Shown one piece after another: positions 34,187 through 46,941 of a DNA stretch of 64,000 nt. The stretch is from Zygnema circumcarinatum. Its lineage: Eukaryota; Streptophyta; Zygnematophyceae; Zygnematales; Zygnemataceae. The DNA lies in NCBI GenBank assembly GCA_037447605.1, contig CM074811.1, forward strand, positions 1,670,961 to 1,734,960, written 5' to 3'. The notes beneath the pieces were generated by a model. That model was given only the letters and a program-made list of their open reading frames with translations, had not been told where the DNA came from and searched no databases. Both the position numbers and the translations under genes were made by a program. Position 1 is the first letter of the stretch; every line of letters starts with the position of its first letter.

Positions 34187-35382
34187 ATGGAGACCCACTC
34201 TTAGCCCGGAAGTCGAAACGTCAAAATGAACCACGATATATCGTATTGTACAATACTGCAAGATTTAGATTACGCTGATATCGACGACAGGTCCAGTACG
34301 ATACAAGTACGAAGGTACGATGTACGATACGATATATGTCGTACAGTATGCTTTTGTTACAGCCGTACATCCATGCCGCCCCATGGGATCCATGCCGACC
34401 CATGGGACCCATCCATGATCCGATAGCGAGCTCTGCCCTCCGGAGCCCTGAGGGCGGGCGGCACCGACACGCTGGCTGCCCCCGTCGGAGGTTGAACCGC
34501 GGCAACCGCTCGATACGGTATTCTATATCGTTCGAGCGTGAAAGATTGCTTTCTTCCTATGCTTTCGTCGTTTATGACGTCATCATTCGTCAGAACTCGT
34601 GCAATCCACGGCGGCATCTTTGGATCCCTATCCAAACCGCACTAGCTCGTACGATTCGTACGACGCGTAAGGACGCGGTTGCCGACATTCGTACGAGCCG
34701 TACGACGCAAAAAGACGCTTGTGCCGACATCCGTACGGCCACGTGCGCCAGTCCGTGTCGCCCAACGATTGGCGATTAAAAAAAATATGCGAATTGCTGA
34801 TTCCTATCTCAAATATCCGCTGGCCCGGACCACAGGGCCACTTACTGCCCGCCACGTGGTGGCCTCCAGCGGCCATGCAAGCAGCATATGCCACTCCGCC
34901 GGCACGCCAGCAAAAAATCGCCATATCTCCCGCGCCATCTGGACCGTCCAGGTGGCGTATACGAGTTCTCAGCCGTCGATCTTGAGGTCAGTGACGTGTT
35001 CCACCCGGCCCTGGAATCCTACGTGGCAGGGCGCCGTACAGCGGCGAATCGCGTACCGAAGAGGAGAAAGCGCGCGGCAGCGGCAGGCCCTTCCGTTCCA
35101 ACTTTCCTGAAAGACGCGGGCAAGCGGGCAGGGAGAGTCGTGCACGGCAGCCATGGCCCTGCTATGGAGGTTTTGGAGCAAACCGCCGTCGGGAGCCGAA
35201 ACCCTAGCGGCGAATGAGGCCCCTTTCCTGGGCATCTTCCTGCTCGCAGCGCGGCGCGGGGCCATTGGGGAGGTCGTCTTGCTCGGCGGCGTTGGCGTCT
35301 GAGCGGGGCTGAGAGGCGGGGGTCGAGGGAGGGCAGAGTGCGTACAGACCCGGGGGGGAGGGGGCGCGGGGTTGCAAGAGGG
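34187..35382. other. Upstream region of the ATP-grasp-like gene, with GTACG/GATAC words
   Basis: No gene. 34220-34370 and 34640-34740 are rich in GTACGA, CGATAC and related words like those at 44.7-48.2 kb. The open frames on both strands at 34.9-35.6 kb are explained by GC-rich composition and overlap the first exon of the next gene. The promoter of that gene must lie here, but no TATA box was assigned. Confidence 0.5.
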
Positions 35383-38300
35383 ATGGGGGCGGACGACGGG
35401 TCTGCGGTGGCTCTTCTGGCGGGGCCGCCGAAGAAGAAGCCGGTGGAGATTGTGAAGCCCGGGACCTTCGAGCCGACGGAGCACTTTTATCCGCGTGTGC
35501 TGAACGCGCAGATTCATCCCCTCGTCAGGGCCTTTCTGTGCCTTGGAAACGACCGCATCACGAAGCGCTACACGCATTTGCATCCTGAAGCGAAGCCAGA
35601 AGCAGTTACGAAGGCCCTCAGCTTCTCCGCAAGGTTGCGCTCATTACTGCACTTGCTTTATTTTGCTATCGAAGCATTTTTCCTGCATCTTGTAATCTTT
35701 CCAGCTCTTTCACCTGCTAGCTTTGCACATGTTTACACAGTGCACGTTCTTGAACTGTCCCTGTACTCAAATGTTATCTTTGTTCGTGGAACAACATACC
35801 TTATTAAAACGGATTGTTTGTGAATGGATTGCACCCTGCGCATCTTTGCTTTTTTCACGATTGTGAAGTTTTCTTTGCAAGGCTTACAAGAAACGTTGTT
35901 TTTGCGATTCGGGATGACCATGCAGATATTTCCAATGGGGAGGGGCCGACCTGTTTTCAACAACAACAGAGCGGGGCCAAAAACGATTCGTGGTGGTGGA
36001 AACAAATTCCTGTCCCTCTGGGCAGAAGTCTATGCCTCTTGCCAATGAAGACTCAGAGCAAGCTGGGTACCGTGTCCTTTTGGAGAAGGCGCTCATGCCG
36101 ACGTTGAAGCTTGGCAGATTCAATGGCCACGAGCTTCCTGACGGTGCCTATGCAGTTCTATATGACAAAAATAGAATGGAGGCATCCGGATACGCAGCCG
36201 TCCTGGCGGACCTAGTCGGCCAGCCAGTGTATCTTGTTCCCTGCTATGCGGACGACTCAAATCCCAAGGCACGGTTTAGACCTGACGGGGTTTTGGAGGT
36301 GCGCACCTCAGGTGCCATTGAAAAGGTATCACAGTCGGAGATGAATGGAGATGGCTCTGCAGGAACGCATCCCACTAATGGCACTTTGCCGAGATCACTG
36401 AGCAAGTCGAATTCTGTGACTGAGGGAGAAGGAGAATGGACGCCAATTCGTGCCGCCATTCGTTATGTCACACAGCGGCCATGGTCTCGGATTCCGCCTC
36501 TTTCTCGAACCCTCATCTTCAATCCAGTGCTGGCATGTCTTGCCGGAGGGCGGAACAAAGCGGTTGCCGCGAAGGCTTATGATCTTCACAATGCGGAGAT
36601 GTCCGGAAGCGGTCTTCAGATTTTGACACCAGAGACAATATGGGATGTGTCCAAGCCGGAGATTCCACTATGGGTGGGGCGTATGGGTGAGTGAGATGTG
36701 CCTCCAATTTTGTGGCGGTGACGTTGTGTGTGATGGTAACTGGAAAGTCAAGTTTTCTTTTTGGAGGGTCCTTGTCGGTCAGGATGGACCACGTGTCATA
36801 CATTGCCTGGTTAAAATGCTACATTGTTTTTGTGGTTACGTAGATTTTACTCGTCCTATTTATGTTTGGCTGGTGCCTGAGAATCTTACATGGTCGGTGG
36901 CATCCAAACTCTTTTGCATGATTTCACAGGAGTTGCCTTTTTTCTGATCTGCAAGCAATTCATCTTGGTCATGCAGGTGGACTAGCTGTCGTGAAGGTAC
37001 CTTATGCGAATGCTGGTCAGGGCGTGTGGACGATCACGAATGACGCGGAGTTGAAGCAGTTCATGTCAATTGAGCATCGTTATGACTCATTTATTGTGCA
37101 GGTACATTGCGTTTAGAAGGTGGCTGTGGGGGTGGCGTGGAAAATGGGTTTTGGGTGTCTTGACTTTTAGCCCGTTTGTGTACCTTTTTGTAGTCACTTG
37201 ATACGTGGTTTACACAAGTGGGGGTGCAGTCGCTGGTAGGTAACCATGGCTGGAGCTCCCTGAGCACGAGCGGCCGCCTCTACCACGTGGGCACTATTCC
37301 CAATAGCAAAGGCAACATTTTTGCTGCAGACCTCCGCCTCATGGTGGGCTCCTCACCGGAGGGGTTTTTTCCCGTTGCCATCTATGCAAGGAGGGCTCGT
37401 GTTCCCCTGTCAGAGAAGCTTGAGCTGGGCACAGACTCTTGGGATATGCTCGGAACAAACTTGTCATATAAGGTACGGCTTCTTGTCAAGTGGGCTACAC
37501 CGTGTCGCAGCAGGCAAATAGTCAGGTTTCTCTTCCAATGGGAATTCTCACACTGGAGCCCATGTGTTTCTGCAGAACGAGGATGGATCGTGGGGCACGG
37601 AAACAGAGCGTCTATTGCTCATGGACAGCCGCGATTTCAATCGTATTGGAATTGGCATTGACGATCTCATTGAAGCATACATGCAGGTAATGAGTCAAGC
37701 AGCTGAAAGTCATGAATCTCCATGAGCTGGGTTTCATGTCAAATGTGAATTTGAGCTTAACCCTGCTGGTTGTGTGCATGGCTTTTGTTGAGGTTTTTTT
37801 GTTTTTTTTTGGTTTTGTGCAGACTGTGCTCGCAGTAACTGCAATCGACCGGCTTGCCTGCAAGCTGATCACGCCAAAGGTACCTCTACAATTGTTGTCG
37901 CCCATTAAACCGTTGAGATGGTGCTCTTCATAAGGAACATGCTTCCATCCCTAGCGAAGGAGTCAGGGGTTTTTGCATACCAAGAATGTCACTCCAAATA
38001 GCAACATGTAATCATTGATTAAATTGGTCGGGGATAAATTAGGTTGCACCAGATTCTAAGGGGCCTAATCAAATACATTTCTTTTTACTTGCTGCAATGT
38101 CCTCGTAGGTCCACTTTGTTAATTCTTGCATGAAATAGCACGTATCTGAAATTGGGAAGTGGTCAACCGACCAGTTGAATGATGCAAGGATTTGTTTTGT
38201 TTCTCTTGGTGAACCTTGTTTGGCCCGAGACTGTTATCTTCTCAATTTTAGTTCCAGAATTTTTTGTAAGAGTTTGGAGGCGGCTGAAGGGCTTGCACTT

Positions 38301-38849
38301 TCGCACTCTGCAGGGCAATTTTGGTTTGAAGTTGTTTCAGTCGTTGAATCCGGATCCAAAGCTGCTCGCTGAGCTGTACCCTACGCAATTGGAGCCTCCC
38401 TTGCTGCCCCCGGAGCCTCCGTTGAACAGTGGCATTGGGAGGAAGAGGAGCGATGTAGTTAACGAAGTCACTCCAACTTTGGAAGAAGGGCATGACACGG
38501 CTCACGAAACCGAGGAGAGTCTTGCCGCAGAATTGGAGATGAGAGTAGAAGAAGCCGTACCCCCGGTTGGTACTCCCCTCCCATGTTTGGGTTGTGAAGC
38601 AAATTGCGTAATTAATCGATGTTGGACGAATTGCAGGCAGGCAGTCAGGCTAAACTATTTATGGCTTGTTTGTTCCTGGTAGACAGTTGTGCGTGGACAG
38701 GCATCGGGAAATCTGATTTCGTTCCAATCGTCGGTGCTTATTGCAAGTAAATTTGGATCTTGCAAACCTAATTCAGAGACACTAACAGATTTTGAATTTC
38801 TTTTGGTTTGCAGGCAAAACGGAAAAAGTCAGCAGTTGTGATACCATAG
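35383..38849 (+). CDS. Conserved uncharacterised protein, ATP-grasp-like
   Basis: Eight exons: 35383-35633, 35926-36686, 36977-37101, 37230-37472, 37576-37686, 37823-37879, 38314-38565, 38814-38849. All joins are phase-consistent, giving 611 residues. Conserved blocks include [16 protein letters not shown] (about residue 66), [20 protein letters not shown] followed by [96 protein letters not shown] and DLRLMV. These are hallmarks of a fungal/eukaryotic family without assigned function. The K-x-G-rich AGQGVWTI, the IVQ strand and the DLR strand are consistent with an ATP-grasp fold (inferred). The tail is acidic ([19 protein letters not shown]) then basic (KRKKS). The donor of exon 7 was chosen by phase; an alternative 4 bases later would change the tail. 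Likely a soluble enzyme; substrate unknown. Confidence 0.8.
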
Positions 38850-41254
38850 TGTACATTCGGTCTATTCCATCCGCAGAGTACAACTATCTGTAACTGCTCG
38901 TTACTACTTAATTTACCACTTAGAGAAAGACGAGGGCTGGCCAGCGCCCTGACGACAGCATAGCTCCTTTACACTCAGGTTCTTTATTCTCTGCAAAGTC
39001 CAGTGGGAGGCACTTAGGCTCCCTTAGGCAACTCGGGATTGCCTGGTTTTTATGGCCCATGCTACGCCACAACTGCAGTTTTGGCTATGCATTTTTCTTT
39101 TTTTTTCCGAGTGAACAAAGAGACGCGCCGACGAGGGATTCGTTTGGCCGCAACCTTTTTTTGCAGCATTTTCTGACTACTTCCTGCCTTTACCTTTCCG
39201 TCCTTTGGCCCTAATGTGTCACTCTCCATGTTATCTGGACTATGCCTCACCCCCTTCATCCTTGGCCCTCTGTGGGAAAGGAAAAATATCCTGCAGTTCT
39301 TGGTCCTCAGGTAGAAGGAATGGGAGTATTCCCACGCACCTAGCTAGAGGTGACCGAGAAGTGACTAAGGCAGAGTGACGATGGTCGACCTGGTTGAGTG
39401 GATAGCTGGCACAAGAGGGGATGAACGCTGTGGCGTCAGCTGCAGCGTTTGGACCAGTTGTTTGAGAGATGACGTTTGAAGGTGAGCTCCAAGAGAAGCC
39501 CTCTGCTTCTTAACTGCTGAATTGACGAGGCGTGCGGAGTGCACGAATAGCTCTGCCTGGGAGATGGTCGTTCCATATAGACCCTGAAACCTCTAAAAAC
39601 CCAGTGCTGCTCTACCACTAGGAAGTTGCATAGGACGAGAGTGCCAGATCCTAAGGATGTTCATCTATGGACGCTGTGGCATGGCCTCATGCCTGTTATG
39701 CACCTTTCGAATCCAGGCGGCGGTTGGTGCATTATGCGCATGTGCATGCTCAATGAGAGGAAAGACCGTTGTGGCCCTTGATGACATTGGTCAGAGTTAT
39801 ATTGGGACAGGTTATAGCCATCCACACTGCTGTTGACTGAATCGAGTGCGTCGACCATCTAAGTGGCCACACAGACTGGTCCGAACACTAGCGGATGGAA
39901 ACCACACTACAATAGAGTACCATCTTTTGTTCACGGGTGTTTTGGAAAGCAACTCGGGATGCGAAATTCTGCTGTGCTGCGCAAATGGAGAGTGGGAAAC
40001 CTGTTATCCAGAACTTAATTGGGAAAACGAACATAAGATGAGCGATCAGAACGTGGTATCCACTGTCGTGGGATGTGAACGTAAGTGCGTAGCCACGGCA
40101 GCCTGCCGTAGGGTTGAAAATGAAGGACCTGGTCCACCTCAATGGTCCTCCAACCACCGCTCACAGAACTGCTCAGAAGTGAGACCTCTAATGAAACGCA
40201 AACGAGAAAAATATGGATCGTAACATGTCGCTAGACATGGGTCATGCGAACTGCTGTGCCTTATTCAGAGTGGAAAGAATGGGTCGCATGGGGATGCAGA
40301 ACATGGGTCGCCTCCCGAGCATCACTATCTCCTCCACGACCGAAGCAGGATTATCGTGGACCATTTCGTGCGACCCAGTGGACCAAGACAAGTACCGCCG
40401 GTGCCACGACCACATGGACCACTACGCCCACTTAAAGACACAGAAATCAAGAAACCGATGGGGCGGGTGCGAAAGGCAAAGATGACTCAGAAAGGTTGCC
40501 ACGAACTGGTCTGCAGAGAGCTTCTGCAAAAAGAGCCGGCAACGCAGCAAGGCACACTGCACCAAACCCAGCATATGAAAGCAAGTGGAGCCCGATAGGC
40601 GAACGAAGGGAGTGGTTGAAGGAGAGAGGAAAACTCGGTATCGACTACTTGCTCCAATATGAGCAATTGCACATAATGAACAGCTTCAACAATCACAGTC
40701 GTGACGAGGGCGCAAGTGGAGGAGCACACTGAGGGCAACACGAAGGGAAACCTGGAAGGTGAGGTCACCCTCAACAACACGGGCGATAACATATGCCAAA
40801 AGCGGGTTATCATAAAAAATGAAACGGCGACAAAGGCAATGGCAAGCGCAATAAATAGGGTGAATAAACTGTGGCACCCTGTCATACAACGATTGACCTT
40901 TACTTTCCTGCATTGGACAAATCTCAAGCCAAAACTATAGCAACTTAGAAACGGATGAACTCTACTCACCCCTGCTTTAATTGGTACGATTCCGTACCTC
41001 CTTTCAAGTTACTTTCTACTTCCTACTTGATCGACAAATGTCGCAAAGTATATCGCTCTGTGTATATATTTATATAGCACCATTATTTCCAGCTATACTT
41101 TGAAAACTGCTGTTAAAGATGCCATAATAACACAAAATTGTACCATAGCTCGGCATCATAGTCCTCTGTAGAGTGAATCTCACCAACAGGAAAACGAGGA
41201 CCGATGAGCACCTGCCTCTTGGCGTCATGAATGATGGAGAATGCGGATCTCATT
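38850..41254. other. Intergenic region, probably degraded repeats
   Basis: No gene supported. Short Lys/Arg-rich or mixed open frames (39062-39259 minus, 39846-40223 plus, 40487-40969 minus) lack recognisable domains, splice context or initiation context. The sequence at 39.3-40.9 kb looks like a decayed transposon by its broken frames, but no family was identified. Confidence 0.4.
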
Positions 41255-44200
41255 TTAGTAAACCGCAGTGCATCGAGGCCCCGATTCCCTGTCAGCTGCC
41301 AGCAGCTTGTGCAGAGCTGCACCAACAGGGCCCGGCTCTCCTGCATCCAGCAAAACAGCACACTTCTGTTGGCACAGGCACATTCTCTTGTCTCTTGGAT
41401 GGAAAATCAGAAGGACGGTCACAGGAAGGGATGGAGGTCTTCAAAAGCAGAGTATTCTGCATTTCCTTGCAGCAAATGATAGCAGGCGAGGTGAGGTTAT
41501 TTTCTCGACATTTCCAAGACAGGCCTGAAATGGGTGATGGACGTGACATGGGCATCACTGCTGTTCAGGTTCTCCCTCCCCTCCTCTTCCCTTCCTCAGT
41601 TTCTCTCTCTTCCTCACCCTTCTCTCTCCCCCTCACTCTTTCGCTTATGCACGTTTGGAGCCACCGTGTGCATGCTAAGCTTAACGGGTTACGTTCAGCA
41701 AACATGCTTACTCACCATTGCCCACAGGAATATCATCCCACGCAACCACAGGTTGAACGAGGTTTCCACTGCCAACAAGAAACATTTCAGCAGCTGCTCG
41801 GGCATCTTCCAAGGTCACTTTGCATTGCCGAATTTCCCGCAGCACGCTCCCAACAAGCTGTGGTGCAAGTTCCAGCATGCGGCGAGATGTGCAGCCTGCA
41901 AGGATCTGAAGGAATTGCCCAGCCATGGCATCTCAGACACGGCAATCACAGACTTGAATGAAAAATTTGCGCTCTGAAGAGTTGAAGCAAACACCCCCTT
42001 GGAGTCTACCTTGAAAGAAAAGTTGAATAACTTACTCGATCAAACGAGGGGACCAGGAGTACTCCATCTTTTGATACGAACTGTATCCCACCTCGTCCAC
42101 AAGTAAACAGCCTGGCTATCAGCTACTATGCGGTCGGGGCAGTGTTAAAGAACAACAGCAACACTTCTGAACCAGCAAAAGTCTAAGACCTCACGCAACT
42201 ACAGCAATTCAGTGAATATCTGAGTGAAACCAAAGTGAAGGCTGTAAGCATTGCCGTTCCGTCCACAGATACTGTGAAGTAAGACGAGCTACAGCGAGAG
42301 ATAGGCTGTCGCACCGCCAGATTCATGTTTGGCCCTTCTGCGATGTAGCCCTCCTCGTCGAGCCACACCCCCGCGTATGCACCCTTCTGCACTTAAACAG
42401 CACCTCGCACTTCGTCACAGTGGAGACCTAACTCAGTGGGAAAAAAGCCAAGGAGGCTAAATAAAACAAATTTTGGATGTCTTTGTGCTGCTGTGAGTGG
42501 GAATTGGGAAGCATGGACTTGCCTCCATAGCTTCCGCCACAACTATTGCGTTGGGAAGGTAGTTTGTGCTCTTTATCACTGCAAATTGAGGTGGCTTTAT
42601 GGGGACAGTTGAGGTAATCTGTCACAAAGTGCAGCACGTCAGAAAACAAACTTATCAAAGACATTAGAGAAGCAGAGCTACTCGCATGTCCGAGTTGGCC
42701 ATTGGCTTGAGAAAGTGCTTGTGAAGCTCACCACTTTGACGGGTTCACTGTCCAAGTGCTCAGCATCTTCAACTGCAACCGCATAGAAGGTCGATCCAAC
42801 GCACCTACACCATCGTGATGAACAGATCTTCAGCACTCGCGGAAGGCACAACCCAATCACGAAAGGGCGAAACGCAAAGCAACAAAATCGCGGAAAGGCG
42901 ATAAGTGAGGTGGACTACTCTGCACTGCTAAGGTTGAAGCTGCCAGGGCCAGCGGAGAGGTAGTAGCGCAGGATGCCAACCTGAAGTCTACTTGCTGCCC
43001 CATCCAAAAGGCCCCACCTCTCGGCTTTCACGCAGCAACAATGGCCAGCCAGCATTTGCAGTTAACTGCGCTTCTGAGTTGCAATAAGAATATCTTCAAA
43101 AAGTACACTCCCAGACCAGATGGGCACCTTCGCCAAGCACGTCTGTGAGGGAGAGTGAGGATTTAATTTAGAGAGCTCAAAAAATCACTGTGTATGCTAA
43201 CATATTTGCGAGTCAATTTGCCTATGTGGCTACAAAGGGGCACACGTGAAAGGAAGCCTGCCTGCTGTAACCTCAATGAGGATCCGACGCAATTCTTCTC
43301 GTGAGAAGGGTGGTACAATCCGCGCCAACTTGGCAGACCGCAGGAGGCGATCCAAATGGACGTCCACTTCATACAGGTGGCTTCACATTGCAATGCCACA
43401 AGAAATGCAGGTGCCGCAGGAGAGGGATCATCAATGAATTTGCAGGGCACGATGACCTCATCCCAGACATATTCAGCCTTCCGTACCGTGAACACATGCT
43501 GCATGCAAAAGACAAACGATTCGCCATGCAGCAAAGGAAAGGTCCATCCCTCGATCTGATGCAGATTTTTGTTTTATTCCAAAGCCACATCAATTGATTG
43601 CATGTTTTGTGTCCCTAATTCAATTCGCATTCGCCACCTCTCACCCGCCCCAAATGCCAGCTGTGTCAAACACGGCGTGGCCTCTGTGAACCATGTGATC
43701 GTCCAGCGGCAGCACCATGGCTGCCGGGTCCGTGGTGATGCCTCCCACCATGCTCGAATACATCGCCTTGTAAACAGCTGTCCCGGGGTGCAGGCGGGCC
43801 TTCAGCCTCTCCATGACCTGCACGAGAGGAGTTCGAAGCGTGGTCGTCACTGAGAGGGTGATTATGCAATATTGATTCACCGCCCTTGCGCAGCTGTAAA
43901 GCAAATGGTAAGTTGCCGGTTCAAGGCCTTGAATGAGCTCCAGTCAAGCAGTGATCAAACACAAGGCGTCTTGCAAAACTTTCGTTTATGCTCCAGTCGG
44001 ATGATATGCTAATTCCTCCAAATTCCTTTAATTTCAAAGCTTTTCGAGTCTGCAAAACTGCGGAATCCTTTGCCTTCGTTTTATGATTCCAGGGACACCA
44101 TCATTGGGCGGAGTGTCACGGAAGTTTATGCGCTATTGAACACATTGCATTCAGCATCATTCAGAAGTGCCCATTCTTAGTTTTGCAAATGATTCACGGC

Positions 44201-44357
44201 ATCTGTTAGAGAAGGCTTCCCCCTCCGTCGAGAGAGAGCCGCTAGAGAGAGCAACAGCCTCCACTTACTTCGCTGCTAGAAAGAATAGGAATTTCAGTAA
44301 TCCTTCGCTTTTCTCCACCATCCAGCGACACCGGAGTCTGAACCTCGCCGTATGATC
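41255..44357 (-). CDS. Class IV PLP aminotransferase (D-amino-acid aminotransferase / aminodeoxychorismate lyase type)
   Basis: Fold-type IV PLP enzymes transaminate D-amino acids or cleave 4-amino-4-deoxychorismate in folate synthesis; plant members can do both. Exons: 44269-44357, 43645-43817, about 43250-43380, 42919-42980, 42732-42804, about 42515-42618, about 42315-42391, 42036-42080, 41716-41905, 41255-41340. Landmarks: EIPILSSSE; MYSSMVGGITTDPAAMVLPL; DDHMVHRGHAVFDTA; LYEVDVHLDRLLRSAKLARI; ILRYYLSAGPGSFNLS; STVPIKPPQFAVIKSTNYLP with the expected PLP lysine (IKSTNYLPN); GVWLDEEGYIAEGPNMNLA; ILAGCTSRRMLELAP; VVAWDDIPVGNGEPGPV. It ends in TAA at 41255. The start codon is not seen: the first recognised exon is open upstream and must join a further exon. 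The donor of the 43.3-kb exon is unresolved. A plastid transit peptide cannot be judged. Confidence 0.85.
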
Positions 44358-44917
44358 CTGCACAGACGCGGGCCGCAGGAGCCTCCCGTCATGACTGCGG
44401 AATCGCACACTTTAACAAACATCACAATCAAACCGAAAATGCAGAGCCATTTCCGCAGCGATCAACCGGCGGCTTCCGCACCCATTGCTTCCGCACACCA
44501 CAGGACGCACGAGTCGCAGCGCACGGAGGCAAGGCGATGGCGCGAGGGCGAAAGAGCGAGAGGGCGAGAGAGAGAGAGGGAGAGTGAGGGAGGGAGCTCA
44601 GCTCACGGAGGGGACTCAGTGGAATCGGCGCCTTCCCAAGTCCGTCCGTCCATAGGGCCTAGGGTTGGGGGCACGGCCCCGGCCCAATTCGTGCCCCGGG
44701 GCACGTGCCCCATGACGTGACCGCATAGAACAGTTAGAATCAGACCAGTTACAGTGCGGAGAAGCGTGCGAGTAGTACGAACGGTACGAACAAAAGTGTG
44801 GAAAGTGCGAATAATACGAAGAGTACGGAAAGTGTGCCGCCACATGTGAGCTCCATGTGAGCAGTCACCGTTTCCGGGCCCGGACGTGACGTGGTACGCT
44901 GACGTAGGGGGTACGGC
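44358..44917. other. Upstream region of the aminotransferase gene
   Basis: Should hold the missing first exon and promoter. Includes a GA-rich run at about 44540-44600 and GTACGA-type words near 44755-44835. No exon could be fixed. Confidence 0.4.
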
Positions 44918-45450
44918 GGAGGGGCACGGTTTGACGTGCCCCGGGGGGCACGAGCGGTCGCGGGCCCCCACGGCCGCCCCAATCCATGGGGCCCCCCCCC
45001 TCTCCGTCCGTAGGCGCGCGCGTCGGCGGAGGCGGAGGCGCGCCATTGGCCGGCGGTGTGACCGTCACATGTCATCCCAATCTGACGGTCCAGATCCAAA
45101 GAGAGCTCGCGCGCCCAAAATCCGCATCTATCCATCCATCCATCCACCCACCACTTGATGGGCGGGCGGGCGGGCGGCCGTGCGGAAGAGCCAGGAAGTA
45201 CCCAAGTGCTGAAATGGTTCAGAGGGAGTATTTCTTTACGAGAAGATCGATTTGTGATTGCGGTACTCGTTCTGTTTTCAGATAGAAGGCTTTTCTTCGG
45301 AACTACTGTACGACACCGTATTTCCGAAAATCCGTGACCGTACGGTAGTCGGATGTATTAAGGACCCCGTGTACGGCAAAGATACAGCAAGCGGACGATA
45401 CGATATTGTACGCAAGCAAGATACGATAATGTACGGTACTGAGAGATACG

Positions 45451-46171
45451 ATACAGTGGGGGGTCCTCATATTTTCCACCCTGTACAGTGCGCTCCCAAG
45501 AAATTCGCCCCGATTTTGCCGAAACCACCTTTTTGTACGGTAACGCAAATGTTAGCCGTACTGACCGTATTGTCCGTACTATTCGTACTAGCCGTACGAG
45601 TTGTAGAATCTTCCCACAGGTGTCCGCCGTAAGAGGCGCTCGCTCCTCTCCTCGTCTGCTCCATATACCATCCACATCAACCATCTACACGGCAAGCATA
45701 TTGACTTTAAGAGGTGTTTTGGTATTGAGCGTCGTCCAAGTCGCACAAGGCACCCGTTTTGTTTCATTGCCGTGGAAGCCCGTCAACCCCCAGCCTAATA
45801 TTAACTCACTCATTTATTTTATCATGGGTGTGCTCTTCCACTATTGATAATTATAGCATCATCAATGAGAAAAACAACGCGAAGAGCGGAAAACTACATG
45901 CGATACGATACGGCACGGTACGATAGATACGGTACGATATGGTACGATACGGTATGATATTGGACGATACGATACGGAACGGTACGATAGATACTGGACG
46001 ATATGGTTCGATACGATATGATATTACACGATACGATACGTACGGACAAACATGAACTCTAACATGGTACCGAAAGCCTATTGGTAACACGAACCTTATA
46101 TTTGCAAAATCAATATTTTCGCCCCTTTTTGGCCAATACCATGGCGAAAATATGAGGACCCCCCACTGTAT
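45451..46171. mobile_element. Non-autonomous DNA element with 26-bp terminal inverted repeats
   Basis: A perfect 26-bp inverted repeat (45451-45476 and 46146-46171; core CAGTGGGGGGTCCTCATA) bounds 721 bases. Inside are GTACGG-type words on the left and a run of GATACGATAC-type words at 45900-46045 on the right. No coding frame is convincing. No target duplication is evident. The same element recurs at 47475-48197 in the duplicated copy. Confidence 0.6.
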
Positions 46172-46755
46172 TGTACATTACGTAGCGATAGGTATTTATA
46201 CGGTATGTAGAGATACGATATTATAGGATATATCTCGAATCGAAATTTCTCGATATACTGCTGCTCGAATGAGCAGTGTCACGTGGAATCCAAGGTCGAA
46301 TGCCTAAAATGTCGCAAGCGGCAATCCAACGGTCAATTTCGTTCGTGGTGCCACGTGGCACATCCTCGAGCCAGAATCCGAAAAATTTCATTCGGTCATC
46401 AATTTTCGCCCATTCCCCACGCGCCACGTGGCAGCCTAATCACCTTGAGCATGAGAACCGCAAGTTTTGCTCCCTTTCTCCCCCAAATCCAATTTTCCCG
46501 TACCATACGGCCAGTACAGTACGATTACTTGTCCGTACGGCTAAGGGTCCGTACGGGACCACCTCCGTGAAATCCGGTCCCTCCAGCTCCCGCCCGTTGG
46601 TCCAAAGGGCGCGCGGAGGGATTCAAAGTCGGGGGGAGGGCAGGGCGGGGGCTGCAGGGGCAGGGGCTGCATCCCTGCACTGATGATGCGGATGTTGGAA
46701 TAGAGGAAGGGAGGTTATTTCAAAGGGAGGGAGGAAGGAATTGATAGGGAGGACC

Positions 46756-46931
46756 ATGGGACGCTGGTCGTCTGTTTTCAAAGGTTCCGGTGAGAGTCCA
46801 AGGCTTGACGGCGATGGGCGGGAGAGTGGTAAAGAGGCTCGGCGCTCTGCACTGGCGCCAGAAAACAGGATAAAGGTCTATCAGAGGCGAGAGGTGCCTC
46901 AAAGAAAACTAGTCGAGCATAAGGATGGTGG
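46756..46931 (+). pseudogene. Truncated duplicate of haspin exon 1
   Basis: Identical in reading to the first 176 bases of haspin exon 1 (from ATG GGA CGC) and cut off by the N gap. It has no downstream exons. If the duplication is an assembly artefact, this copy does not exist in the genome. Confidence 0.8.
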
Positions 46932-46941
46932 NNNNNNNNNN
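46932..46941. other. Assembly gap (10 N)
   Basis: Ten N between two copies of the same sequence. The left contig ends and the right contig begins inside the shared block, which points to overlapping contig ends that were not merged. Confidence 0.98.

Larger units (their letters stand above)
44918..46931. repeat. Direct duplication, left copy (ends at the assembly gap)
   Basis: This about 2.01-kb block is repeated almost base for base at 46942-48957. Offsets are 2024 bases in the left part and 2026 in the right part, because of a 2-base difference near 45890/47918 (CTACATGCG versus CTACGTATGCG). It ends at GGATGGTGG immediately before the N run. See the gap entry for interpretation. Confidence 0.95.

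Noticed and set aside
34969-35583. 204-codon minus-strand frame, Pro/Arg-rich
   Set aside because: Antisense to the first exon of the ATP-grasp-like gene in GC-rich DNA; low-complexity composition.
40487-40969. 160-codon minus-strand frame with hydrophobic and cysteine-rich stretches
   Set aside because: No recognisable domain, no splice or promoter context, and surrounded by broken frames. Probably chance within a decayed repeat.
44603-45158. Several Arg/Pro/Gly-rich frames on both strands
   Set aside because: GC-rich composition; the same frames recur in the duplicated copy with no conserved motif.
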